Shown here piece by piece: positions 24,112-37,385 of a stretch of 64,000 nt of DNA. The stretch spans positions 903,501 to 967,500 of the forward strand of contig CAXIWW010000817.1 in assembly GCA_964036315.1 (NCBI GenBank). The letters are read 5' to 3'. Source of the DNA: Acanthosepion esculentum. Lineage: Eukaryota; Mollusca; Cephalopoda; Sepiida; Sepiidae. A program made the position numbers and the translations under genes. How positions within the stretch are numbered: the first letter of the stretch is position 1; each line of letters opens with the position of its first letter. The notes beneath the pieces are model-generated. The model had not been told where the DNA came from and did no database searches. It saw nothing but the letters and a program-made list of their open reading frames with translations.

Positions 24112-24926
24112 CCAGTTGATAGCAAAAGTGCCAACAGCACCACAGCTGATAGCAAATGTGCCAACAGCTGATAGCAAAAGTGCCAACAGCTGATACCAAA
24201 ACTGCAAAAAGCTGATACCAAAAGGGCCAACAGCTGATACCAAAAGTGCCAAACTGATAGCAAAAGTGCCAACAGCTGATAGCAAAAGTGCCAGCAGCTG
24301 ATAGCAAAAGTGCCAACAGCTGATAGCAAAAGTGCCAACAGCACCACAGCTGATAGCAAAAGTGCCAACAGCTGATAGCCAAAGTGCCAACAGCTGATAG
24401 CAAAAGTGCCAAAAGCTGATAGCAAAAGTGCCAACAGCTGATAGCAAAAGTGCCAACAGCTGATAGCAAAAGTGGCAACAGCTGATACCAAATGTGCCGA
24501 AAGCTGATAGCAAAAGTGCCAACTGCTAATAGCAAAAGTGCCAACAGCTGATAGCAAATGTGCCAACAGCTGATAGCAAAAGTTCCAACAGATTATACCA
24601 AAGGTGCCAACAGCTGATAGCAAAAGTGCCAACAGCTGATAGCAAATGTTCCAACAGCTGATAGCAAAAGTGCCAACAGATTATACCAAAGGTGCCAACA
24701 GCTGATAGCAAAAGTGCCAACAGCTGATAGCAAAAGTGCCAAAAGCTGATAGCAAATGCGCCAACAGCTGATAGCAAAAGTGCCAACATCTGATAGCAAA
24801 AGTGCCAACAGCTGATTGCAAAAGTGCCTACAGCTGATACCAAAAGTGCAAACAGCTGATAGCAAAAGTTCCAACAGCTGATAGCAAAAGTGCCAACAGC
24901 TGATAGCAAAAGTGCCAACAGCACCA
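24112..24926 (-). repeat. Longest 22-bp region (about 35 units)
   Basis: About 35 units in 0.8 kb separate two cores. There is one internal linker near 24,342, leaving one uninterrupted stretch of about 26 units (24,351-24,921). A short unit at about 24,250 (GTGCCAAACTGATAGC) has lost several bases. The AGATTATACC variants mark the portion shared with 22.5-22.9 kb. Confidence 0.9.
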
Positions 24927-25084
24927 CATTGCCAACTAGTCGTAGGTATGACTATAAACTACATCTGACACCAAGGCTTCTGATCACAAAGGGTCCCAGC
25001 TATGAGCAAATAGTGACCCCCCACTAAAAAAAAACACTATAAATGTATAAAAATACATATTTATATAAAAACTTGCGAACCACA

Positions 25085-27835
25085 CCAGTTGATAGCAAAA
25101 GTGGCAACAGCACCACAGCTGGTAGCAAAAGTGCCAACAGCTGATAGCAAAAGTGCCAACAGCTGGTAGCAAAAGTGCCAAAAGCTGATAGCAAAAGTGC
25201 CAACAGCTGATAGCAAAAGTGCCAACAGCTGATACCAAAAGTGCCAACAGCTGATAGCAAAAGTGCCAACAGCTGATAGCAAAAGTGCCAAAAGATGATA
25301 CCAAAAGTGCCAACAGCTGATAGCAAAAGTGCCAACGGCTGATAGCAAAAGTGCCAACAGCTGATAGCAAAAGCGCCAAATGCAGATTCCGAAAGTGCCA
25401 AAAGCTGATAGCAAAAGTGCCAACAGCTGATAGCAAATGTGCCAACAGGTAATAGCAAAAGTGCCAACACCACCACAGTGCCAACTAGTCCTAGGTATGA
25501 CTATAAACTACATCTGACAGCAAGGCTTCTGATCACAAAGGGTCCCAGCTATGAGCAAATAGTGACCCCCCACTAAAAAAAAAAACACTATGAAATTATA
25601 AAAATACATGTTTATATAAAAACTTGCGAACAACACCAGTTGATAGCAAAAGTGCAAACAGCACCACAGCAGATAGCAAAAGTGCCAACAGCTGATAGCA
25701 AAAGTGCCAACAGCTGATACCAAAAGTGCCATCAGCACCACAGTGCAAACTAGTCCTAGGTATGACTATAAACTACATCTGACAGCAAGGCTTCTGATCA
25801 CAAAGGGTCCCAGCTTTGAGCAAATAGTGACACCCCACTAAAAAAAAAACATTATCAATGTATAAAAATACATGCTTATATAAAAACTTGCGAGCAACAC
25901 CAGTTGATAGCAAAAGTGCCAACAGCACCACAGCTGATAGCAAAAGTGCCAACAGCTGATAGCAAAAGTGCAAACCGCTGATAGCAAAAGTGCCAACAGC
26001 TGATAGCAAAAGTGCCAAAAGCTGATAGCAAAAGTGCCAACAGCTGATAGCAAAAGTGCCAACAGCTGATAGCAAAAGTGCCAAAAGCTGATAGCAAAAG
26101 TGCCAACAGCACCATAGCTGATAGCAAAAGTGCCAACAGCACCACATTGCCAACTAGTCCTAGGTATGACTATAAACTACATCTGACAGCAAGGCTTCTG
26201 ATCACAAAGGGTCCAAGCTATGAGCAAATAGTGACCCCCCCACTAAAAAACAACACTATGAATGTTTAAAAATACATGTTTATATAAAAACTTGCGAACA
26301 ACACCAGTTGATAGCAAAAGTGCCAACAGCACCACAGCTGATAGCAAAAGTGCCACCAGATGATAGCAAAAGTGCCAACAGCTGATAGCAAAAGTGCCAA
26401 CAGCTGATAACAAAAGTGCCAACAGCACCACAGTGCCAACTTGTCCTACGTATGATTATAATCTACATCTGACAGCAAGGCTTCTGATCACAAAGTGTCC
26501 CAGCTAAGTGCAAATAGTGACACCCCACTAAAAAAAACACTATGAAAATATAAAAATACATGTTTATATAAAAAACTTGCGAACAACACCAGTTGATAGC
26601 AAAAGTGCCAACATCACCACAGCTGATAGCAAAAGTGCCAACAGCTGATAGTAAAAGTGCCAACAGCTGATAGCAAAAGTGCAAACGGCTGATAGCAAAA
26701 GTGCCAACAGCTGATAGCAAAAGCGCCAAATGCTGATACCGAAAGTGCCAAAAGCTGATAGCAAAAGTGCCAACAGCTGATAGCAAATGTGCCAACAGCT
26801 AATAGCAAAAGTGCCAACACCACCACAGTGCCAACTAGTCCTAGGTATGACTATAAACTACATCTGACAGCAAGGATTCTGATCACAAAGGGTCCCAGCT
26901 ATGAGCAAATAGTGACCCCCCACTAAAAAAAAAAACTCTATGAAATTATAAAAATACATGTTTATATAAAAACTTGCGAACAACACCAGTTGATAGCAAA
27001 AGTGCAAACAGCACCACAGATGATAGCAAAAGTGCCAACAGCTGATAGCAAAAGTGCCAACAGCTGATAGCAAAAGTGCCATCAGCACCACAGTGCCAAC
27101 TAGTCCTAGGTATGACTATAAACTACATCTGACAGCAAGGCTTCTGATCACAAAGGGTCCCAGCTTTGAGCAAATAGTGACACCCCACTAAAAAAAAAAC
27201 ATTATCAATGTATAAAAATACATGCTTATATAAAAACTTGCGAACAACACCAGTTGATAGCAAAAGTGCCAACAGCACCACAGCTGATAGCAAAAGTGCC
27301 AACAGCTGATAGCAAAAGTGCAAACCGCTGATAGCAAAAGTGCCAACAGCTGATACCAAAAGTGCCAAGAGCTGATAGCAAAAGTGCCAACAGCTGATAG
27401 CAAAAGTGCCAACAGCTGATAGCAAAAGTGCCAACAGCTGATAGCGAAAGTGCCAAAAGCTGATAGCAAAAGTGCCAACAGCACCATAGCTGATAGCAAA
27501 AGTGCCAACAGCACCACATTGCCAACTAGTCCTAGGTATGACTATAAACTACATCTGACAGCAAGGCTTCTGATCACAAAGGGTCCAAGCTATGAGCAAA
27601 TAGTGACCCCCCACTAAAAAACAACACTATGAATGTATAAAAATACATGTTTATATAAAAACTTGCGAACAACACCAGTTGATAGCAAAAGTGCCAACAG
27701 CACCACAGCTGATAGCAAAAGTGCCACCAGATGATAGCAAAAGTGCCAACAGCTGATAGCAAAAGTGCCAACAGCTGATAACAAAAGTGCCAACAGCACC
27801 ACAGTGCCAACTTGTCCTAGGTATGATTATAATCT
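25085..27835 (-). repeat. Higher-order tandem repeat, about 1,350-bp period
   Basis: Two copies are offset by 1,350 bp, growing to 1,371 bp toward the right: 25,508/26,858, 25,773/27,123, 25,838/27,188 and 26,243/27,614. Shared marks are AAGCGCCAAATGC, ATGAAATTATAAA, CATTATCAATG with TACATGCTTATATAAA, and ACTAAAAAACAACAC. The change from 1,350 to 1,371 reflects gain or loss of one 22-bp unit. The same cassette types occur at positions 1-700. Confidence 0.88.
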
Positions 27836-30299
27836 ACATCTGACAGCAAGGCTTCTGATCACAAAGTGTCCCAGCTATGTGCAAATAGTGACCCCCCACT
27901 AAAAAAAAAACACTATGAAAATATAAAAATACATGTTTATATAAAAAACTTGCGAACAACACCAGTTGATAGCAAAAGTGCCAACATCACCACAGCTGAT
28001 AGCAAAAGTGCCAACAGCTGATAGCAAAAGTGCCAACAGCTGATAGAAAAAGTGCCAACAGCACCACAGTGCCAACTAGTCCTAGGTATGACTATAAACT
28101 ACATCTGACAGCAAGTCTTCTGATCACAAAGGGTCCCAGCTATGAGCAAATAGTGACCCCCCATTAAAATCAAAACACACTATGAAAGTATAAATATACA
28201 TGTTTATATAAAAACTTTCGAACAACACCAGTTGATAGCAAAAGTGCCAACAGCACCACAGCTGATAGCAAAAGTGCCAACAGCTGATAGCAAAAGTGCC
28301 AACAGCACCACATTGCCAACTTGTCCAAGGTATGACTATAAACTACATCTGACAGCAAAGCTTCTGATCACAAAGGGTCCCAGCTATGATCAAATAGTGA
28401 CCCCCAACTAAAAAAAAAAAATGAAAGTATAAAAATACATGTTTATATAAAAACATGCGAACAACACCAGTTGATAGCAAAAGTGCCAACAGCACCACAG
28501 CTGATAACAGCCAACAGCTCATAGCAAAAGTGCCAACAGCTGATAGAAAAAGTGCCAACAGCTGATAGCAAAAGTGCCAACAGCTGATAGCAAATGTGCC
28601 AACAGCACCACATTGCCAACTAGTCCTAGGTATGACTATAAACTACATCTGACAACAAGGCGTCTGATCACAAAGGGTCCCAGCTTTGAGCAAATAGTGA
28701 CACCCCACTAAAAAATAAAATTATGAATGTATAAAAATACATGTTTATATAAAAACTTGCGAACAACACCAGTTGATAGCAAAAGTGCCAACAGCACCAC
28801 AGCTGATAGCAAAAGTGCCCACAGCTGATAGCAAAAGTGCCAACAGCACCACAGTGCCAACTAGTCCTAGGTATGACTATAAACTACATCTGAGAGCAAG
28901 TCTTCTGATCACAAAGTGTCCCAGCTATGAGCAAATAGTGACCACCCACTAAAAAAAAAACACTATGAATGTATAAAAATACATGTTTATATAAAAACTT
29001 GCGGACAACACCAGTTGATAGCAAAAGTGCCAACAGCACTACAGCTGGTAGCAAAAGTGCAAACAGCTGATAGCGAAAGTGCCAACAGCTGATAGCAAAA
29101 GTGCCAACAGCTGATAGCAAATGTGCCAACAGCACCATAGTGCCAACTAGTCCTAGGTATGACTATAAACTAGATCTGACAGGAAGGCTTCTGATCACAA
29201 AGGGTCCCAGCTATGAGCAAATAGTGACCCCCCACTAAAAAAAAAAAATGAAAGTATAAAAATACATGTTTATATAAAAACTTGCGAACAACACCAGTTG
29301 AGAGCAAAAGTGCCAACAGCACCACAGATGATAGCAAAAGTGCCAACAGCTGATAGCAAAAGTGCCAACAGCTGATAGAAAAAGTGCCAACAGCTGATAG
29401 CAAAAGTGCCAACAGCTGATAGCAAAAGTGCCAACAGCATCACTTTGCCAACTAGTCCTAAGTATGACTATAAACTACTTCTGACAACAAGGCGTCTGAT
29501 CACAAAGGGTCACAGCTATGAGCAAATAGTTACCCCCTACTAAAAAAAAAACACTATGACAGTATAAAAATACATATTTATATAAAAACTTGCGAACAAC
29601 ACCACATGATAGCAAAAGTGCCAAAAGCACCACAGCTGATAGCAAAAGTGCCAACAGCTGATAGCAAATGTGCCAACAGCTGATAGCAAAAGTGCCAACA
29701 GCACCACAGTGCCAACGAGTCATAGGTATGATTATAAACTACATCTGACAGCAAGGCTTCTGATCACAAAGGGTCCCAGCTATGAGCAAATAGTAAACCC
29801 CCACTAAAAAAAACACTATGAAAGTATATAAATACATGTTTATATAAAATCTTGCGAACAACAATAGTTGATAGCAAAAGTTCCAACAGCACCACTGCTG
29901 ATAGCAAAAGTGCCAACAGCTGATAGCAAAAGTGCCAACAGCTGATAGCAAAAGTTCCAACATCTGATAGGAAAAGTGCCAAAAGATGATAGCAAAAGTG
30001 CCAACAGCTGATAGCAAAAGTGCCAACAGCTGATAGCAAAAGTGCCAAAAGCTGATAGCAAAAGTGCCAACAGCTGATAGCAAAAGTGCCAACAGCTGAT
30101 ACCAAAGTGCCAACTGCTGATAGGAAAAGCGCCAACAGCACCACAGTGCCAACTAGTCGTAGGTATGAATATAAACTACATCTGACAGCAAGGCTTCTGA
30201 TCACAAAGGGCCCCATCTATGAGCAAATAGTGACCCCCACTAAAAAAAAAAACACTATGAAAGTATAAAAATACATGTTTATATAAAAACTTGCGAACA

Positions 30300-30795
30300 A
30301 CACCAGTTGATAGCAAAAGTGCCAACAGCACCACAGCTGATTGCAAAAGTGCCAACAGCTGATAGCAAAAGTGACAACAGCTGATAGCAAAAGTGCCAAC
30401 AGCTTATAGCAAAAGTGCCAACACCACCACAACTGATAGCAAAATTGCCAACAGCTGATAGCAAAAGTTCCAACAGCTGATACCAAAAGAGCCAAAAGCT
30501 GATAGCAAAAGTGCCAACAGCTGATAGCAAAAGTGCCAAAGGCTGATAGCACCAGTGCAAACAGCTGATACCAAAAGTGCCAAAAGCTGATAGTAAAAGT
30601 GCCAACAGCTGATAGCAAAAGTGCCAACAGCACCACAGCTGATAGCAAAAGAGCCAACAGCTGATAGCCAAAGTGGCTACAGCTGATAGCAAAAGTGCCA
30701 ACAGCTTATAGCAAAAGTTCAAACAGCTGATGGCAAAAGTGCCAATAGCTGATGGCACAAGTGCCAACAGCTGATAGCAAAAGTGCCAACAGCAC
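30300..30795 (-). repeat. Expanded 22-bp run with several linkers
   Basis: About 21 units lie between two cores, with internal linkers near 30,420 (ACACCACCACAAC) and 30,629 (CAGCACCACAG). The linked variant pair GATACCAAAAG/GCCAAAAGCTGATAG occurs near 30,480 and 30,570. No gene is present. Confidence 0.85.
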
Positions 30796-32935
30796 CACAG
30801 TGCCAACTAGTCCTAGGTATGACTATAAACTACACCTGACAGCAAGGCTTCTGATCACAAAGGGTCCCAGCTATGAGCAAATAGTGACCCCCCACTAAAA
30901 AAAACACTATGAAAGTATAAAAATACATTTTTATATAAAAACTTGCGAAAAACACCAGTTGATAGCAAAAGTGCCAACAGCACCACAGCTGATAGCAAAA
31001 GTGCCAACAGCTGATAGCAAAAGTGCCAACAGCTGATAGCAAAAGTGCAAACATCTGATAGAAAAAGTGCTAACAGGACAACAGTGCCAACTATTCCTAG
31101 GTATGACTATAAACTACATCTGACAGCAAGGCTTCTGATCACAAAGGGTCCCATCTATGAAAAAATAGTGACCACCCACAAAAAAAAACACTATGAAAGT
31201 ATAAAAATACATATTTATATAAAAACTTGCGAACAACACCAGTTGATAGAAAAGTTCCAACAGCACCAAAGCTTATAGCAAAAGTGCCAACAGCTGATAG
31301 CAAAACTGCCAACAGCTTATAGCAAAATGCCAACAGCACCACAGTGCCAACTAGTCCTAGGTATGATTATAAACTACATCTGACAGCAAGGCTTCTGATC
31401 ACAAAGGGTCCCATCTATGAGCAAATAGTGACCACCCACTAAAAAAAACATTATGAAAGTATAAAAATACATGTTTATATAAAAACTTGCGACGAACACC
31501 AGTTGATAACAAAAGTGCCAACAGCACCACAGCTGATAGCAAAAGTGCCAACAGCTGATAGCAAAAGTTCCAACCGCTGATAGCAAAATTGCCAACAGCT
31601 GATAGCAAAAGTGCCAACAGCACCACAGTGCCAACTAGTCCTAGGTATGAATATAAACTACATCTGACAGCAAGGCTTTTGATCACAAAGGGTCCCAGCT
31701 ATGTGCAAATAGTAAATCCCCACTAAAAAATACACTATGAAAGTATATAAATACATGTTTATATAAAAACTTGCGAACAACACCAGTTGATAGCAAAAGT
31801 TCCAACAGCACCACAGTGCCAACTAGTCCTAGGTGTGACTATAAACTACATCTGACAGCAAGGCTTCTGATCACAAAGAGTCCCATCTATGAGCAAATAG
31901 TGACCCCCCACTAAAAAAAAAACACTATGAGAGTATAAAAATACATGTTTATATAAAAACTTGCGAACAACACCAGTTGATAGCAAAAGTGCCAACAGCA
32001 CCACAGCTGATTGCAAAAGTGCCAACAGCTGAAAGCAAAAGTGCCAACAGCTGATAGCAAAAGTGCCAACAACTGATACCAAAAGTGCCAAAAGCTGATA
32101 GCAAAAGTGCCAACAGCTGACAGCAAAAGAGCCAACAGCTGATAGCAAAAGTGCCAACAGCTGATAGCAAAAGTGCCAACAGCTGATAGCGAAAGTGCCA
32201 ACAGCTTATAGCAAATGTGCCAACAGCACCAATGACAACTAGTCCTAGGTATGACTATAAACTACATCTGACAGCAAGGCTTTTGATCAAAAGTGTCCCA
32301 GCTATGAGCAAATAGTGACCCCCCACTAAAAAAAAAACACTATGAAATTATAAAAATACATGTTTATATAAAAACTTGCGAACAACACCAGTTGATAACA
32401 AAAGTGCCAAAACCACCAGAGATGATAGCAAAAGTGCCAACAGCTGATAGCAAAAGTGCAAACAGCTGATACCAAAAGAGCCAAAAGCTGATAGCACAAG
32501 TGCCAACAGCTGATAGCAAAAGTGCCAACAGCTGAAACCAAAAGAGCCAACAGGACCACAGTGCCAACTAGTCCTAGGTATGACTATAAACTACATCTGA
32601 CAGCAGGGCATCTGATCATAAAGGGTCCCAGCTATGTGCAAGTAGTAACCCCCCACTAAAAAAAACACTTTGAAAGTATAAAAATACATGTTTATATAAA
32701 AACTTGCAAACAACACCAGTTGATAGCAAAAGTGCCAACAGCACCACAGCTGATAGCAAAAGTGCCAACAGCTGATAGCAAAAGTGCCAACAGCTGATAG
32801 CAAAAGTGCAAAGAGCACCACATTCCCAACTAGTCCTAGGTATGACTATAAACTACATCTGACAGCAAGGCTTCTGATCACAAAGGTTCCCAGCTATGAG
32901 CAAATAGTGACACCCCACTAAAAAAAAAACACTAT

Positions 32936-32985
32936 GAAAGTATAAAAATACATGTTAATATAAAAACCACAGCTGATAGCAAAAG
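32936..32985 (-). repeat. Core with deletion next to orientation switch 3
   Basis: The reverse core reads TACATGTTAATATAAAAACC and then jumps straight to ACAGCTGATAGC. The usual CTTGCGAACAACACCAGTTG and the terminal 22-bp unit are missing. Only eight or so 22-mers separate this altered core from the inversion point at 33.13 kb. Confidence 0.8.
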
Positions 32986-33126
32986 TGCCAACAGCTGATA
33001 TCAAAAGTGCCAAAATCTGATAGCAAAAGTGCCAACAGCTGATAGCAAAAGTGCCAACAGCTGATAGCAAAAATGCCAACAGATGATACCAAAAGTGCCA
33101 ACAGCTGATAGCAAAAGTGCCAACTG

Positions 33127-33150
33127 CTGATAGAAAATTATTGCTATCAG
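33127..33150. other. Orientation switch 3: inverted-repeat centre
   Basis: CTGATAG at 33,127-33,133 is followed by a 10-base spacer (AAAATTATTG) and its inverse CTATCAG at 33,144-33,150. Beyond it, plus-oriented units resume with the CTGTGGTG linker. The array is minus to the left and plus to the right, so a long fold-back hairpin could form. The centre lies within a 22-mer, unlike the switch at 20.5 kb, which lies within a core. Confidence 0.9.
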
Positions 33151-34014
33151 CTGTGGTGCTGTTGGCACTTTTGCTATCAGCTGTTGGCACTTTTGCTAAC
33201 AGCTGTTGGCACTTTTGCTATCAGCTGTTCGAACTTTTGCTATCAGCTGCTGGCACTTTTGCTATCAGCTGCTGGCACTTTTGCTATCAACTGGTGTTGT
33301 TCGCAAGTTTTTATATAAACATTTATTTTTATACTTTCATAGTGTTTTTTTTTAGTGGGGGGTCACTATTTGCTCATAGCTGGGACCCTTTGTGATCAGA
33401 AGCCTTGCTGTCAGATGTAGTTTATAGTCATACCGAGGACTAGTTGGCACTGTGGTGCTGTTGGCACATTTGCTATCAGCTGTTGGCACATTTGCTATCA
33501 GCTGTGGTGCTGTTGGCACTTTTGCTATCAACTGTTGTTCGTAGGTTTTTATATAATCATGTATTTTTATATTTTCATAGTTTTTTTTTTAGTTGGGGGT
33601 CACTATTTGCTCATAGCTGTGACCCTTTGTGATCAGAAGCCTTGCTGTCAGATTTAGTTTATAGTCATACCTAAGATTGGTTGGCACTGTGGTGCTGTTG
33701 GTACTTTTGCTATCAGCTGTTGGCACTTTTGCTATCAACTACTGTTGTTCGCAAGTTTTTATATAAATATGTATTTTTATACATTCATAGTGATTTTTTT
33801 TATTGGGGGGTCACTATTTGCTCATAGCTGGGACACTTTGTGATCAGAAGCCTTACTGTCAGATGTAGTTTATAATCATACCTAGGACTAGTTGGCACTG
33901 TAGTGCTGTTGGGACTTTTGCTATCAGCTGTTGGCACGTTTGCTATCAGCTGTTGGCACTTTTTCTATCAGCTGTTGGCACTTTTGCTATCAGCTGTGGT
34001 GCTGTTGGCACTTT

Positions 34015-37000
34015 TGCTATCAACTGGTTTTTAACAAGTTTTTATATAAACATGTATTTTTATACTTTCATAGTGTTTTTTTTTTAGTGAGGGGGTCACT
34101 ATTTGCTCATAGCTTGGACCCTTTGTGATCAGAAGCCTTGCTGTCAGATGTAGTTTATAGTCATACCTAGGACTAGTTGGCACTGTGGTGCTGTTGGCAA
34201 TTTTGCTATCAGCTGTTGGCACATTTGCTATCAGATGTTGGCACTTTTGCTATCAGCTGTTGGCACTTTTGCTATCAGCTGTGGTGCTGTTGGCACTTTT
34301 GCTATAAACTGGTGTTGTTCGCAAGTTTTTATATAATCATGTATTTTTATACTTTCATAGTTTTTTTTTTAGTTGGGGGTCACTATTTGCTCAAAGCTGG
34401 GACCCTTTGTCATCAGAAGCCTTGCTGTCAGATGTAGTTTATAGTCATACCGAACACTAGTTGGCACTGTGGTGCTGTTGGCACTTTTGCTATCAGCTGT
34501 TGTCACTTTTGCTATCAGATGTTGGAACTTTTGCTATCAGCTGTTGGCACTTTTGCTATCAACTGTTGTTGTTCGAAAGTTTTTATATAAACATGTATTT
34601 TTATACTTTCATAGTGATTTTTTTTTATTGGGGGGTCACTATTTGCTCATAGCTGGGACACTTTGTGATCAGAAACCTTGCTGTCAGATGTAGTTTATAG
34701 TCATACCTAGGACTAGTTGGCACTGTGGTGCTGTTGGCACTTTTGCTATCAGCTGTTGGCACTTTTGCTATCAGCTTTTGTCACTTTTGGTATCAGCTGT
34801 TGGCACTTTTGCTATCAGCTGTTGGCACTTTGCTATCAGCTGTGGTGCTGTTGGCACTTTTGCTATCAACTGGTGGTGTTCGCAAGTTTTTATAGAAAAA
34901 CTTATATTTATACTTTCATAGTGTTTTTTTTTTAGTGGGGGGTCACTATTTGCTCATAGCTGGGACCCTTTGTGATCAGAATCCTTGCTGTCAGATGTAG
35001 TTTATAGTCATACCTAGGTCTAGTTGGCACTGTGGTGCTATTGGCACTTTTGCTATCAGCTGTTGGCACTTTTTCTATCAGCTGTTGGCACTTTTGCTAT
35101 CAGCTGTGGTGCTGTTGGCACTTTTGCTATCAACTGGTGTTGTTCACTAGTTTTTATATAAACATATATTTTTTTACTTTCATAGTGTTTTTTTTTTTAG
35201 TGGGGGGTCACTATTTGCTCATAGCTTGGACCCTTTGTGATCAGAAGCCTTGCTGTCAGATGTAGTTTATAGTCATACCTAGGACTAGTTGGCACTGTGG
35301 TGCTTTTGGCAATTTTGCTATCAGCTGTTGGCACTTTTGCTATTAGCTGTTATCACTTTTGCTATCAGCTGTTGGCACTTTTGCTATCAGCTGTGGTGCT
35401 GTTGGCACTTTTGCTATCAAATGGTTTTGTTCGCAATTTTTTATATAAACATGTATTTTTATACTTTCATAGTGTTTTTTTTTTAGTGAGGGGGTCACTA
35501 TTTGCTCATAGCTTGGACCCTTTGTGATCAGAAGCCTTGCTGTCAGATGTAGTTTATAGTCATACCTAGGACTAGTTGGCACTGTGGTGCTGTTGGCACT
35601 TTTGCTATCAGCTGTTGGCACTTGTGCTATCAGCTGTTGGCACATTTGCTATCAGCTGTTGGCACTTTTGCTATCAGCTGTGGTGCTGTTGGCACTTTTG
35701 CTATCAACTGGTGTTGTTCGCAAGTTTTTATATAAACATGTATTATTATACATTCATAGTGTTTTTTTTTTAGTGGGGGGTCACTATTTGATCATAGCTG
35801 GGACACTTTGTGATCAGAAGCCTTGCTGTCAGTGTAGTTTATAATCATACCTTGGACTAGTTGGCAATGTGGTGCTGTTGGCACTTTTGTTATCAGCTTT
35901 TGGCACTTTTGCTATCAGCTGTTGGCAATTTTGCTATCAGCTGTTGGCACTTTTGCTATCAGCTGTGGTGCTCTTGGCACTTTTGCTATCAACTGGTGTT
36001 GTTCGCAAGTTTTTATATAAGCATGCATTTTTATACTTTCATAGTGTTTTTTTTATAGTGGGGGGGTCACTATTTGCTCATAGCTGGGACCCTTTGTGAT
36101 CAGAAGCCTTGCTGTCAGATGTAGTTTATAGTCATACCTAGGACTAGTTGGCACTGTGGTGCTGTTGGCACATTTGCTATCAGCTGTTGGCACTTTTGCT
36201 ATCAGCTGTTGGCACTTTTGCTATCAGCTGTTGGCACTTTTGCTATCAGCTATTGACACTTTTGCTATCAGCTGTTGGCACTTTTGCTATCATCTGTGGT
36301 GCTGTTGGCACTTTTGCTATCAACTGGTGTTGTTCGCAAGTTTTTATATAAGCATGTATTTTTATACTTTCATAGTGTTTTTTTTTAGTGGGGGGTCACT
36401 ATTTGTTCATAGCTGGGACCATTTGTGATCAGAAGCCTTGCTGTCAGATTTAGTTTATAGTCATACCTAGGACTAGTTGGCACTGTGGTGCAGTTGGCAC
36501 TTGCTATCAGCTGTTGGCAATTTTGCTATCAGCTGTTGGAACTTTTGCTATCAGGTGTAATGCTGTTGGCACTTTTGCTATCAACTGGTTTTTAACAAGT
36601 TTTTATATAAACATGTATTTTTATACTTTCATAGTGTTTTTTTTAGTGGGGGGTCACTATTTGCTCATAGCTGGGACCCTTTGTGATCAGAAGCCTTGCT
36701 GTCAGATGTAGTTTATAGTCATACCGAGGACTAGTTGGCACTGTGGTGCTGTTGGCAATTTTGCTATCAGCTGTTGGCACATTTGCTATCAGATGTTGGC
36801 ACTTTTGCTATCAGCTGTTGGCACTTTTGCTATCAGCTGTGGTGCTGTTGGCACTTTTGCTATAAACTGGTGTTGTTCGCAAGTTTTTATATAATCATGT
36901 ATTTTTATACTTTCATAGTTTTTTTTTTAGTTGGGGGTCACTATTTGCTCAAAGCTGGGACCCTTTGTCATCAGAAGCCTTGCTGTCAGATGTAGTTTAT

Positions 37001-37385
37001 AGTCATACCGAACACTAGTTGGCACTGTGGTGCTGTTGGCACTTTTGCTATCAGCTGTTGTCACTTTTGCTATCAGATGTTGGAACTTTTGCTATCAGCT
37101 GTTGTCACTTTTGCTATCAGATGTTGGCACTTTTGCTATCAACTGTTGTTGTTCGAAAGTTTTTATATAAACATGTATTTTTATACTTTCATAGTGATTT
37201 TTTTTTATTGGGGGGTCACTATTTGCTCATAGCTGGGACACTTTGTGATCAGAAACCTTGCTGTCAGATGTAGTTTATAGTCATACCTAGGACTAGTTGG
37301 CACTGTGGTGCTGTTGGCACTTTTGCTATCAGCTGTTGGGACTTTTGCTATCAGCTTTTGTCACTTTTGGTATCAGCTGTTGGCA
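34015..37385 (+). repeat. Segmental duplication with 2,558-bp offset
   Basis: The stretch 34,015-34,800 recurs at about 36,577-37,385 (34,177/36,735 and 34,461/37,019). Shared marks are GGTTTTTAACAAG, ACCGAACACTAG, ATATAATCATG and GTGATTTTTTTTTATTGG. Further right the match shifts: 35,140-35,400 aligns with 37,405-37,670 at an offset of about 2,265 bp, sharing GTTCACTAG. The duplicated copy therefore lost a few hundred bases in the middle. Confidence 0.85.

Larger units (their letters stand above)
20532..33137 (-). repeat. Satellite array block C (minus orientation)
   Basis: Roughly 38-42 cassettes lie in reverse orientation. Cores read CCTAGGTATGACTATAAAC ... TGATCACAAAGGGTCCC ... CCACTAAAAAAAA ... 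TATATAAAAACTTGCGAAC. The 22-mer runs of the first 5 kb are longer than elsewhere, while cassettes from 28 to 29.5 kb are short. A minimal cassette near 31,735-31,830 has a single 22-bp unit between cores. No gene or other insertion is visible. Confidence 0.95.
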
